From Candidatus Bathyarchaeota archaeon (GTDB lineage Archaea; Thermoproteota; Bathyarchaeia; Bathyarchaeales; UBA233), in assembly GCA_004376975.1 (NCBI GenBank), contig SOJA01000188.1:1-10030 (forward strand): 10,030 nucleotides of DNA. The letters run 5' to 3'. A program made the translations under genes and the position numbers. Below are positions 1-5,791 of the stretch, piece after piece. Each line of letters opens with the position of its first letter. Positions within the stretch are counted from its first letter, which is position 1. Below the pieces are notes generated by a model. That model made no database searches. It was given only the letters and a program-made list of their open reading frames with translations, and was not told the DNA's origin.

Positions 1-2
1 AT

Positions 3-311
3 TCACTTGTAATTAACGTTGAGGGAAAGGGCTTAGTCGTTTTGACTGGCTGCAGTCATCCGGGAATAGTTAACATTCTGAAACGTGCAAGAGAAATCTC
101 AGGAGTAGATAAAGTGCATGCGGTTATGGGAGGCTTCCACATTTCAGGCGTAGATTTGGGACTGAGAGTAGGCGATTTCATAAAAGGATTAGACATTGAA
201 GTTGTATCGCCATGTCACTGTACAAAATGGGATGCAAAAAAGGGAATCGCTGAAGTTGTTGGAGAAAAATACGTCAAAAATGGGTCCGGAAAAACCATAA
301 CAATAGGTTAA
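3..311 (+). CDS. MBL-fold metallo-hydrolase, C-terminal part
   Basis: Partial gene, cut by the left edge; the frame is open from base 3 and ends in TAA. The visible 102 residues carry the signature of the COG1237 branch of metallo-beta-lactamase-fold proteins, relatives of the archaeal protein annotated as dihydropterin-ribofuranosylaminobenzene phosphate synthase. The motifs seen are TGCSHPG, GGFH and SPCHCTKWDA, which hold conserved histidines expected to bind the two metal ions. A hydrophobic strand (LVVL) precedes the first motif, as in the fold. The substrate cannot be told; members act on phosphate or sulfur esters, and many are uncharacterised. An ATG-like internal start (TTG at 42) is not the true start, because the homologous strand continues upstream of it. 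The next gene begins 64 bases later on the same strand, so co-transcription is possible but not shown. Confidence 0.85.
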   Translation, partial: SLVINVEGKGLVVLTGCSHPGIVNILKRAREISGVDKVHAVMGGFHISGVDLGLRVGDFIKGLDIEVVSPCHCTKWDAKKGIAEVVGEKYVKNGSGKTITIG

Positions 312-375
312 CATTCTATTTTCTAAACTTAATTAGCATCTGTTAACAATAAGCTAGAAGAAGATAGGGACAAAT

Positions 376-1308
376 ATGGAAACTGCAATAGAAGTCAAGG
401 ACTTGACTAAAAAATACGGTGAAATCACCGCAGTAGATCACATCAATTTTGAAGTGAGAAAAGGGGAAATTTTCGGTTTCCTAGGTCCAAATGGAGCCGG
501 CAAAACTACAACAATCCGAATATTAACCGGAGTGATAAAGCCGGATGATGGAACCGCAGCGATAATGGATTATGACGTGCTCAAAGAACCTTTGAAGGCG
601 AAGCAGATCACAAGCGTTGTTCCTGAGATGGCTAACGCCTACATTGATCTCACAGCTTGGCAGAACCTCATGCTTATCGGCGAATTATATGGTGTTTCCA
701 AAGAGGAGAGAAAGAAAAGAGGTCTGCTTCTGCTGAAGGAATTTGGGATTTATGAAAGGAGAAGTCATATGGCTAGAGGGTTTTCGAAGGGGATGAAGCA
801 GAAACTGATTCTATGTATGGCTTTGATGACTGAACCGCAAGTTCTCTTTCTTGATGAGCCTACTAGCGGTTTGGATGTGAAGAGTGCTAGGTTGATTAGA
901 GACACTATACGACGTTTTAACAAGGATGGAACAACTGTTTTTCTTTCAACCCACAATATGGATGAAGCTAACAAGCTCTGTGATAGGATAGCTATAATAA
1001 ACTATGGAAAAATCGCAGCCGTAGACAGCCCTGAAAATCTTCGAATGGAAAGCAGCAGTTTGAAATCAGTGGAAGTAAGCTTTGACAGATCAGTATCAGT
1101 TGACGAATTATCTGAAGTTCTCAACGTGACGGAAGCAAAGAAAACAGGTGACAAAATAAGATTGTACACTGATGAACCGCACAGCATCATAAACAGCCTA
1201 ATAGATTATGCTCGTTCTAAAGGTTTAACGATTGTCAGCCTTAACACGCTTGCACCTACGCTGGAAGATGTATTCATCAAGCTGATAAGAGAACACAAGG
1301 AGGACTAA
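376..1308 (+). CDS. ABC-2 type transporter ATP-binding protein
   Basis: ATPase subunit of a drug/lipid/polysaccharide-type ABC exporter; it would hydrolyse ATP at the inner face of the membrane to drive the permease encoded next. All core motifs are visible: Walker A GPNGAGKT (residues 37-44), a signature loop GFSKGMKQ (about 135-141) instead of classical LSGGQ, Walker B VLFLDEP (156-162), D-loop SGLD, and the switch histidine in STHNMDEA (about H193). Length 310 residues is normal for the DrrA/CcmA-like group, with about 90 extra C-terminal residues typical of ABC-2 ATPases. Oddity: the Q-loop position reads VVPEMANAY, with glutamate (E84) where most ABC ATPases have glutamine. The start ATG at 376 follows a weak AGGGA at 365-369. 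The permease starts two bases after the stop, so the two form an operon. The substrate is unknown. Confidence 0.95.
   Translation: METAIEVKDLTKKYGEITAVDHINFEVRKGEIFGFLGPNGAGKTTTIRILTGVIKPDDGTAAIMDYDVLKEPLKAKQITSVVPEMANAYIDLTAWQNLMLIGELYGVSKEERKKRGLLLLKEFGIYERRSHMARGFSKGMKQKLILCMALMTEPQVLFLDEPTSGLDVKSARLIRDTIRRFNKDGTTVFLSTHNMDEANKLCDRIAIINYGKIAAVDSPENLRMESSSLKSVEVSFDRSVSVDELSEVLNVTEAKKTGDKIRLYTDEPHSIINSLIDYARSKGLTIVSLNTLAPTLEDVFIKLIREHKED
1297..1304 (+). promoter_or_regulatory. Shine-Dalgarno for the ABC permease
   Basis: AAGGAGGA lies inside the last codons of the ATPase gene, 6 bases before the ATG at 1311. It fixes the permease start and argues for coupled translation of the pair. Confidence 0.8.
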
Positions 1309-1310
1309 GC

Positions 1311-2060
1311 ATGCGAGAACATCAATTCTTGGAGCAACTGAAACGTGCATTTGCAATTGCCAAGAAGGACATACGCATCTATTATAAGAGGGCGCCTGTG
1401 CTGATTTTCGGGCTTATCATGCCGTTCTTCCTTTTCTTGGCGTTTTATATTGGTCGAAGCATGCCGAAAGAACAGTTGTTTACTGGATTGGTGGGGATGA
1501 CTATTTTCTTTTCGTGCATGTCAATCGGCCCAGCAATAGTACCTTTTGAGGCGAGATCTAGAACCTTGGAAAGGCTAGTATCCACACCTATTTCCGTTTG
1601 GGCCATGCTCATAGGAGATGTTATGGCTTCCTTCACCTATGGCCTTTTGATCTCCATTGTTCCAGTGATAATAGGTTTAGTTTTAGGCGTAAACATAACT
1701 CACACTCTAATTCTTTGTCTAGGCATCACTATTGCAGCCCTTTGCTTCGCGTCTTTCGGCGTTCTCTTATCCGCCTACCCGCCTACAGACGTTCCCTCAA
1801 CAGTTATGATGATTTCAAATCTAGTTAAGTTTCCACTTGTTTTCATCAGCGGAGTCTTCATCCCAGTACATGGTTGGGCACGGATTGTTGCATCTGTTTC
1901 GCCGTTGACGTACTTCGTAGATTTAGTGAATTACTGCACTCAGGAAACTAGCTTTTACTCGGTTCTTGTGGATTTTGCAGTTTTAACGGGTTTCACTTTG
2001 CTGTTTCTGGTTGCCGCTATCAAAATTCATGAAAGAACTTTGCCTGAAAGGTTGTCATAA
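1311..2060 (+). CDS. ABC-2 type transporter permease
   Basis: Membrane subunit of the exporter whose ATPase is encoded immediately upstream. The 249 residues start with an amphipathic cytoplasmic segment (about 1-28, LKRAFAIAKKDIRIYYKR) followed by six hydrophobic segments at roughly 30-49, 57-78, 96-120, 128-153, 162-184 and 218-240, the standard ABC-2 layout (PF01061-like). The cytoplasmic loop after the second helix holds FEARSRTLERLVSTPIS, the conserved stretch that contacts the ATPase. The fifth segment carries FPLVFISGVFIPV, also typical. The start is set by a strong Shine-Dalgarno and a two-base gap to the ATPase stop. One ATPase and one half-size permease imply a transporter of two copies each. 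The exported compound cannot be read from the sequence. Confidence 0.93.
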   Translation: MREHQFLEQLKRAFAIAKKDIRIYYKRAPVLIFGLIMPFFLFLAFYIGRSMPKEQLFTGLVGMTIFFSCMSIGPAIVPFEARSRTLERLVSTPISVWAMLIGDVMASFTYGLLISIVPVIIGLVLGVNITHTLILCLGITIAALCFASFGVLLSAYPPTDVPSTVMMISNLVKFPLVFISGVFIPVHGWARIVASVSPLTYFVDLVNYCTQETSFYSVLVDFAVLTGFTLLFLVAAIKIHERTLPERLS

Positions 2061-2062
2061 GA

Positions 2063-2076
2063 GGTTCAGATGAACC
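2063..2076. terminator. Perfect 6-bp inverted repeat after the ABC operon
   Basis: GGTTCA-GA-TGAACC begins 2 bases after the permease stop and sits between two convergent genes (permease and CoA-binding protein). It could be the foot of a termination hairpin or a protein-binding palindrome. There is no clear T-run after it on the plus strand, and archaeal termination relies mainly on T-runs, so the terminator call is tentative. Confidence 0.35.
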
Positions 2077-2114
2077 CTTGCCTAAATGTTAATCATGCGT
2101 GTGTTACGTTTAAG

Positions 2115-2516
2115 CTACTTCTGTCTGCTTCTTCTTTCAACCATTACGCAGACTCCGTGAACAACGTCTATGCCGTTTTCTCTGCAGAAGTCAATTGCTG
2201 TTTCAGACTCCGAGCCTGGCTGCATCCAAACTTTTTTTATTCCAAGCCTTTTGCAGGTTCTGATTACTTTTTCTGTGGTTTTTGGCGGAACCACCAAATC
2301 AACGACATCTGGCTTTGCAGGTAAAGCCTCGAGGCTTGTATAGCACTTGTCGCCTAGAATTTCATTTGCTTTTGGATTTATGGGATAGACTCTGTATCCA
2401 GCGTTCCGTAAAGTTCTGTAGATTTGGTGACCGAATTTTTCTGGGTTTCTGCTAGCGCCTACAACTGCAAAAACATTTTTCTTATCAAGGAATTTCGTAA
2501 TCAATTCTTGATCCAT
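2115..2516 (-). CDS. CoA-binding domain protein (YccU-like)
   Basis: A 133-residue single-domain protein of the CoA_binding_2 family (PF13380). Members have a Rossmann-like fold that binds coenzyme A; their physiological role is mostly unknown. The nucleotide-binding strand-loop-helix is plain: VFAVVGASRNPEKFGHQI (about residues 15-33), followed by GYRVYPINPKANEILG and the strand DVVDLVVPPKTTEKVI (about 70-86). The end KKVWMQPGSESETAIDFC is also a family landmark. Length matches the family. The ATG at 2516 is preferred: the frame upstream has no other good start before a stop. The gene is convergent with the ABC permease and lies 75 bases downstream of the NifX-like gene, so it may be the last gene of that minus-strand group. 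Confidence 0.9.
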   Translation of the reverse strand: MDQELITKFLDKKNVFAVVGASRNPEKFGHQIYRTLRNAGYRVYPINPKANEILGDKCYTSLEALPAKPDVVDLVVPPKTTEKVIRTCKRLGIKKVWMQPGSESETAIDFCRENGIDVVHGVCVMVERRSRQK

Positions 2517-2591
2517 GCAGACTGCGCCTCTGTTTGCCCTTTGGATAGTGCGCGTTGTAGGGGTTACTGGCTTGTTTTAATTAAGGTTTGA

Positions 2592-2948
2592 TTAGGTTTG
2601 TTCAGTCTTCAGTATTGATAAAGCTTCCTTGATAGAGTCTTCAACTTTTGTGTTGGTTTCAATCAACAAACTTTTTATTTCGTAATGCTCAAGTAGACTT
2701 GAGACTCCGAGACCGAGTTCGCCTGCAATCACCAGGTTTATTTTGAGATCTGCCAATGTCTTCACTGCAACTGGTCCAGCACCATGTTCAAGAGAAGCGA
2801 CTGAATTGTCGATCACTTGCACATTCTTAATTTCGCCATTTTCAATGTCTACTATGGTAAAGGTTATGGCTTTTCCGAAAACCTCAGAAACAAGGTCTTC
2901 CAAACCTGCATGTTTTTTTGTTGGAACGGCTATTCTCATTTTTTCCAT
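2592..2948 (-). CDS. NifX/NafY-like dinitrogenase Fe-Mo cofactor family protein
   Basis: A 118-residue protein of the PF02579 family (NifB C-terminus/NifX/NafY). Family members bind iron-sulfur or Fe-Mo type clusters and carry or shelter them during assembly; in archaea and anaerobes without nitrogenase they are stand-alone proteins of unclear job. Landmarks seen: the first strand MRIAVPTK, VFGKAITFTIVDIENGEI, then HGAGPVAVKTLADLKINLVIAGELGLG, the conserved helix and glycine-rich strand, and a C-terminal helix (EDSIKEALSIL). No nif structural genes are in view, so a role in nitrogen fixation should not be assumed. Two other starts are possible: TTG at 2957 (three residues longer) and ATG at 2939. 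The ATG at 2948 fits the family length and a TATA-like box about 24 bases upstream. It lies in the same orientation as DUF5320 and the zinc-ribbon gene. Confidence 0.88.
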   Translation of the reverse strand: MEKMRIAVPTKKHAGLEDLVSEVFGKAITFTIVDIENGEIKNVQVIDNSVASLEHGAGPVAVKTLADLKINLVIAGELGLGVSSLLEHYEIKSLLIETNTKVEDSIKEALSILKTEQT

Positions 2949-2967
2949 TATACTCAACTCTTAACCA

Positions 2968-2975
2968 ATATTTAA
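2968..2975 (-). promoter_or_regulatory. Possible TATA box for the NifX-like gene
   Basis: On the minus strand the octamer TTAAATAT lies 20-27 bases before the ATG at 2948. That is the spacing expected if the transcript is leaderless or nearly so, which agrees with the lack of a clear Shine-Dalgarno there. Confidence 0.35.
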
Positions 2976-3006
2976 CTTGCAATTTTAAACTTGAAAAAGG
3001 GGAAGG

Positions 3007-3210
3007 TTATGGCGAAGAGCGTTGCCATGGAGGGCCTCCGCCTTTGCCTCTTCTTCCTCCAGGTGGACCCTTATTTAGCCGATGAATCATCATAGCGGGT
3101 GCTCCACATCTTGGACAATTGGGCGATTTTGGAATCCCATGGGGAACCTCTATTATTTGTCCACAGTTGCCGCATTGAAAACGTTTCATCGGTAAACTCA
3201 TCAGTTTCAC
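3007..3210 (-). CDS. Small zinc-ribbon protein
   Basis: A 60-67 residue protein with two CxxC knuckles: FQCGNCGQIIEVP and, 15 residues on, PNCPRCGAPAM, the four-cysteine pattern of a rubredoxin-like zinc ribbon. The C-terminus is a flexible glycine/proline/arginine tail (GPPGGRRGKGGGPP). It probably binds one zinc or iron ion; partner and task are unknown. The GTG at 3210 overlaps the TGA of the DUF5320 gene (GTGA), which suggests coupled translation; ATG at 3201 or ATG at 3189 (MKRFQC) are equally plausible, and the conserved part begins only at the last one. Zinc ribbons of this kind fit with the NifX/DUF5320 setting as part of a metal or redox cluster (inference from neighbours). Confidence 0.75.
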   Translation of the reverse strand: MKLMSLPMKRFQCGNCGQIIEVPHGIPKSPNCPRCGAPAMMIHRLNKGPPGGRRGKGGGPPWQRSSP

Positions 3211-3662
3211 GGTTCCGGCGGTTGCTTTCTTCCCTGTTCAATCTTCGTATTCAACTCTTTAACTCTTGCTTCAACTTCGTTCATTACACGTTCGATATCA
3301 GTTTTTTCAGCTTCTAACCCTTTTTTGTATTCTTCTATTGCGGCGAGTTCCTGTTCTGGAGATTGTGTTGGTGCTGTTGGCGGGTATATTGGTGGATAAG
3401 CGTATTGAGGATTAATGTAACGTCCGGGTGGAACTTGCTGGGAAGGTGGATATGGGTACTGTTGCGAGTATGCATATGGATATTGCGGTGGATAACTCAC
3501 CCATTGTCTACCGTAACCTCTGCCCCATCCTCTACCAAAACCTCTGCCGTAACCAGGTATTGAGTTCATGTATCCGGGAACGGGGTAGCCGGCGCAGTAG
3601 CCTGCTGCTCTTCCGGTCATGGGTCCTAGACCTTGTGGTCCTGTTCTATCTCCTCTTGGCAT
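3207..3662 (-). CDS. DUF5320 domain protein with C-terminal coiled coil
   Basis: A 151-residue protein whose first 25 residues (MPRGDRTGPQGLGPMTGRAA, then GYCAG) are the hallmark of DUF5320 proteins, small proteins of unknown function often found beside NifX-family and DUF134 genes. The middle (about 30-100) is low complexity, rich in glycine, tyrosine, proline and glutamine (GRGFGRGWGRGYGRQW, then repeated YPYxxxQQYPYPPSQQ units), so likely disordered. Residues about 103-145 (EQELAAIEEYKKGLEAEK onward) form a predicted charged coiled coil, usual for the family and probably for oligomerisation. The ATG at 3662 has a good Shine-Dalgarno. The gene leads the minus-strand group and is divergent from the DUF134 regulator. 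A specific function is not known. Confidence 0.85.
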   Translation of the reverse strand: MPRGDRTGPQGLGPMTGRAAGYCAGYPVPGYMNSIPGYGRGFGRGWGRGYGRQWVSYPPQYPYAYSQQYPYPPSQQVPPGRYINPQYAYPPIYPPTAPTQSPEQELAAIEEYKKGLEAEKTDIERVMNEVEARVKELNTKIEQGRKQPPEP

Positions 3663-3671
3663 TTTTTTGTT

Positions 3672-3678
3672 TCACCTC
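3672..3678 (-). promoter_or_regulatory. Shine-Dalgarno for DUF5320
   Basis: Minus-strand GAGGTGA stands 9 bases before the ATG at 3662 and fixes that start. Confidence 0.7.
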
Positions 3679-3690
3679 TATTTTTGTGTT

Positions 3691-3723
3691 TATGCACATT
3701 TATCATTTATGAGAATATGCACA
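3691..3723. promoter_or_regulatory. Direct repeat TATGCACA x2, candidate operator
   Basis: Two exact copies of TATGCACA (3691-3698 and 3716-3723) stand 25 bases apart, about two and a half helical turns, in the divergent promoter between DUF5320 and DUF134. Between them is a small inverted repeat, TCAT-TT-ATGA (3703-3712). The second copy ends just before the TATA box of DUF134. The position suggests a site for a regulator, perhaps DUF134 itself. This is inference from position. Confidence 0.45.
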
Positions 3724-3727
3724 GAAA

Positions 3728-3736
3728 TATATAAAA
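3728..3736 (+). promoter_or_regulatory. TATA box for the DUF134 gene
   Basis: TATATAAAA preceded by purine-rich GAAA (BRE-like) is a good archaeal TATA box. Transcription would start near 3758, leaving a leader of about 18 bases before the ATG at 3777. Confidence 0.6.
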
Positions 3737-3776
3737 GTTACGCTGAGAAATACATAAACAGCACAGGCGAAAACGG

Positions 3777-4079
3777 ATGTGGCGACAAGGACACAGGCGA
3801 AGACGTGGCAGAAGAGGAAGATTCCCAAAACCAGTCACGCTAGGAATGACTCCGCCAATAACAGGTTTGACTCCAAATCCACCTGGAAGTCTCGGACCAA
3901 TTTTCATAGATCGAGCGGAACTGGAAGCTTTTAGACTTGTCGACCTAGAAGGATTGTCACAAGAAGAAGCAGGACAAAAAATGGGTGTCTCTAGAGGAAC
4001 TGTCTGGAGGCTACTGCAAAGCGCAAGGAGAAAAACAGCCCAAACACTCACGGAAGGAAGACCCCTACAAATAGTCTAG
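3777..4079 (+). CDS. DUF134 (UPF0251) helix-turn-helix DNA-binding protein
   Basis: A 100-residue DNA-binding protein of the DUF134/UPF0251 family (PF02001). Residues 17-47 carry PKPVTLGMTPPITGLTP, then the family core ELEAFRLVDLEGLSQEEAGQ (about 48-67) and the recognition part MGVSRGTVWRLLQSARRK (69-86), a sigma-70 region 4-like helix-turn-helix. The N-terminus is very basic (HRRRRGRRGRFPKP). It lacks the N-terminal cysteines that many relatives have, so a bound metal sensor is not evident, and it ends soon after the helix-turn-helix (short form). It is divergent from DUF5320 and the NifX-like gene, a partnership common in anaerobes, and is the likely regulator of that cluster and perhaps of itself. 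No in vivo target is known to me. Confidence 0.9.
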   Translation: MWRQGHRRRRGRRGRFPKPVTLGMTPPITGLTPNPPGSLGPIFIDRAELEAFRLVDLEGLSQEEAGQKMGVSRGTVWRLLQSARRKTAQTLTEGRPLQIV

Positions 4080-4086
4080 CGTGCAT

Positions 4087-4209
4087 TTAGGCCCAGATAT
4101 TATCAGCTTCTTCTTCACGCTCTAATCTACGGCTTTCGGCTCTGTGCACGTATTCGAAAGGCATAGTCGCTCGAGCGCGCGCGCTAATTACCAGCATCTT
4201 CTCTTTCAT
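4087..4209 (-). CDS. Small ORF of 40 residues, unknown
   Basis: Unrecognised. Reads MKEKMLVISARARATMPFEY and continues with a strongly charged stretch (HRAESRRLEREEEADNIW), which looks like real protein: an amphipathic arginine/glutamate helix. The SARARAT segment is encoded by the 12-base CG palindrome at 4174-4185, whose codons (GCG, CGC) are unlike the AT-rich neighbours. A TATA-like run lies about 45 bases upstream on the same strand. An internal ATG at 4197 is an alternative start. It is tail-to-tail with DUF134. It may be a true small protein or the remnant of a longer one cut at the palindrome. Confidence 0.4.
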   Translation of the reverse strand: MKEKMLVISARARATMPFEYVHRAESRRLEREEEADNIWA

Positions 4210-4589
4210 GCTTAACGCGCTAGGGTGTTTAGAAATTGGTGTAAAATGGCTATATATATATCCGTTTTTGCGTTTTCAAGCTTGTTTTCACCTTTTTTTG
4301 TAAGCGTTTTTTTTAGAGATTCTGGGACGATAGGCGAGGGTTTCAGAGAGGGTTAGCGGAATCCGTTATTCATCGTTTTTTCGCCTTCCAGAGTACGCTA
4401 TTAGATTTCTTACGTCCTTTTTCAGAATTTTAGGGGTGATGCCTGCTTTTTCTATTTCATGAAGCACTTATTCTTTCAAAAAGAAGAATCCTGAAACCAA
4501 ACTTCCACTGTATGAGTTTTTAAAGACCGTTTGATGTAAAAAGTGTGGAAAAGCAGAACTTGAAGCCTTAACATCAGCATTTTTTTAAT
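4210..4589. other. 380-base stretch without a confident gene
   Basis: Holds a TATATATATA run (4251-4260) that could serve the small ORF on the minus strand, and several T-runs. Two weak coding echoes exist. On the minus strand, 4366-4467 reads VLHEIEKAGITPKILKKD and on to a stop (33 residues, GTG start), and the same frame is open upstream apart from one TAA. On the plus strand, around 4500-4585, a frame reads CKKCGKAELEAL after a TGA. Neither is recognisable; both may be gene decay. A partial CG motif (CGCGCTA, 4216-4222) also lies here. Confidence 0.4.
4251..4260 (-). promoter_or_regulatory. TATA-like run upstream of the 40-residue ORF
   Basis: TATATATATA would place a minus-strand transcription start near 4229, about 20 bases before the ATG at 4209. 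The run is symmetric, so a plus-strand promoter is possible, but no gene follows on that strand. Confidence 0.35.
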
Positions 4590-5120
4590 TCACTTCTTTA
4601 AACTTTCCTTTTTTATGGCGTTTATAACTAGGTGGGGACGGCGAACGATCTTCAGTTTGGAGAGAACTTTTTCAACCCTTCTACCAGTTATAAGTGGATA
4701 AGCAGGGTAGTTTACTTCTTTGACTTCAAATCCATTAACGGTGAGTATTTCTCTGAGACTTTCGTCGGAGTATTGCCATTTATGCTCCCCAGATTTCATA
4801 GCTCTGTATTCTCTTAAAAGTTGTTTGAAATGAAGGTTAATTATGCATGTTACATAATCTGACCGTACTCTTGAATCTCTAGGAACCAGAACTTTTAACC
4901 ATGCTTTAGATCTTAATACTCGATTGACTTCTTTTAGAACCATTATCGGATTATCGACATGCTCAAGGAAGGCATAAGCATAGCATCCATCAAAGACTTC
5001 ACCAATGAATGGTAGATGATGGGCATCACATATTATGTCAACTAATGGAGTTTTTTCAACATCCACCCCTAATGTTCCACGTTTGTTTTTACCGCACCCT
5101 ATGTCTAAAACCAAACTCAA
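4590..5120 (-). CDS. Class I SAM-dependent methyltransferase
   Basis: A 176-residue methyltransferase of the Methyltransf_11 type. Motif I is LDIGCGKNKRGTLGVDV (residues 5-21), with the SAM-binding glycines and the acidic end of strand 2 (D20); motif II region gives CDAHHLPF (D32 expected near the adenine); then FDGCYAYAFLEHVDNP (about 43-58) and VNRVLRSKAWLKVLVPRD, the usual strand 4-5 region. The C-terminal part (SLREILTVNGFEVKEVNYP) is the typical helix and strand after the core. The fold begins only four residues after the start, a short N-terminus. The start is TTG at 5120, since a stop lies nine codons upstream and no ATG is available; it overlaps the TGA of the preceding ORF (TTGA), so the two are probably translated together. 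The methyl acceptor is unknown; relatives often sit in sugar or surface-polymer loci. Confidence 0.85.
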   Translation of the reverse strand: MSLVLDIGCGKNKRGTLGVDVEKTPLVDIICDAHHLPFIGEVFDGCYAYAFLEHVDNPIMVLKEVNRVLRSKAWLKVLVPRDSRVRSDYVTCIINLHFKQLLREYRAMKSGEHKWQYSDESLREILTVNGFEVKEVNYPAYPLITGRRVEKVLSKLKIVRRPHLVINAIKKESLKK

Positions 5121-5473
5121 TAGTATAGCCTTCTCTCGCTTAAATTACCTTGATAAATTTCAATTGTTCTAGTACCCACCTTATCAGGAGAATGCTTATC
5201 AGGCAACCCCCATAACACTTCTCTGTCCCATCGGACAACTTTCAATCCACGAGCAAGCGCTTTTAACGAAGTCTTGCTTAAGAACTTTATTCTATGTCGG
5301 CAGGTGCCAAACGCCTTTCTTCTGCTATATTCCTCTCCCTTTAATGTTTTGGAAGCCTCCTTACCCCCAAGTTCCTCTGTTGTGTGACCTAACAACGTTA
5401 AACAATCAAGCAAAGAATATTTTTCAACATTACGCGCGCTGTAAGTATTTGTTTTCTTCCCTGATTGAAACAT
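5117..5473 (-). CDS. Unrecognised ORF, perhaps truncated methyltransferase partner
   Basis: A 118-residue ORF upstream of the methyltransferase and overlapping it by four bases. I do not recognise the family. The second half, FLSKTSLKALARGLKVVRWD followed by REVLWGLPD and KVGTRTIEIY, resembles the segment that follows the SAM-binding core in class I methyltransferases (helix, a strand with a GF/GL turn, then a final strand), so it may be the tail of a broken methyltransferase. The N-terminus has no SAM motif. Codons 12-14 (SAR) are encoded by the CG motif at 5432-5440, close to where the protein-like sequence begins, which would fit truncation there. A stop lies two codons before the ATG at 5473. 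It is basic and has no membrane segment or signal peptide. It may still be a real small protein. Confidence 0.45.
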   Translation of the reverse strand: MFQSGKKTNTYSARNVEKYSLLDCLTLLGHTTEELGGKEASKTLKGEEYSRRKAFGTCRHRIKFLSKTSLKALARGLKVVRWDREVLWGLPDKHSPDKVGTRTIEIYQGNLSERRLYY

Positions 5474-5497
5474 GAATTACAATCCAACATAAGGCTA

Positions 5498-5677
5498 AAT
5501 GGGAGTTTGGGTCCGAACTGGATAGCAGAAAATGGGGAGTTTGCGGGAGCTATCGCCACTGTAGAGGTTTAAACAATTAACTGCAATATTTTTATTTTCA
5601 GCATTTTAATCGTGTATGTGGTATATCAAAAGATGCGGTAAACCATAGAAAAACGGGGAGTTCAGGAGACATCTCCA
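5498..5677 (+). repeat. Three degenerate copies of a GGGGAGTT direct repeat
   Basis: Three related segments lie in the 318-base gap (5474-5791), which contains no gene I can support: AAATGGGAGTTTGGG (5498-5512), AGAAAATGGGGAGTTTGCGG (5527-5546) and AGAAAAACGGGGAGTT (5647-5662). The last two also align further on (GGAG, ATC, CCA; to 5558 and 5677) and are 121 bases apart. The rest of the gap is AT-rich with a possible promoter region (TTTTTATTTT, 5589-5598) for the membrane protein gene downstream. Confidence 0.4.
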
Positions 5678-5679
5678 AC
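5660..5679. repeat. Interrupted palindrome next to a CG tract
   Basis: GTTCAGGAGACATCTCCAAC has a perfect 5-bp inverted repeat (GGAGA/TCTCC, 2-base centre) with a further GTT/AAC outside it, offset by two bases. It ends one base before the CG tract of 5681-5689. It may be a hairpin or a binding site. Confidence 0.4.
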
Positions 5680-5791
5680 AGCGCGCGCGAATGTATGTTT
5701 CATTCATTAGTGTGTAAGAGTGCAAGCGCCTGAAGCTGTTCTAATCCCTAGAATTATTAGAAACCGCAACCCGATAACTGTTTGAAAAGTT

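Noticed and set aside
3707..4051. Minus-strand ORF of 114 residues opposite DUF134
   Set aside because: It is the reverse-strand shadow of a clear DUF134 coding region and its cysteine-rich translation is unlike a real protein.
4366..4585. Weak coding echoes on both strands (minus VLHEIEKAG..., plus CKKCGKAELEAL)
   Set aside because: Both need an in-frame stop to be ignored and neither matches a family I know; they are mentioned only as content of the gap.
5501..5570. Possible tRNA or structured RNA around GGGAGTTTGGGTCCGAACTG
   Set aside because: I could not form a cloverleaf with acceptor, anticodon and T-arms; the GTTCGAA-type T-loop is missing.
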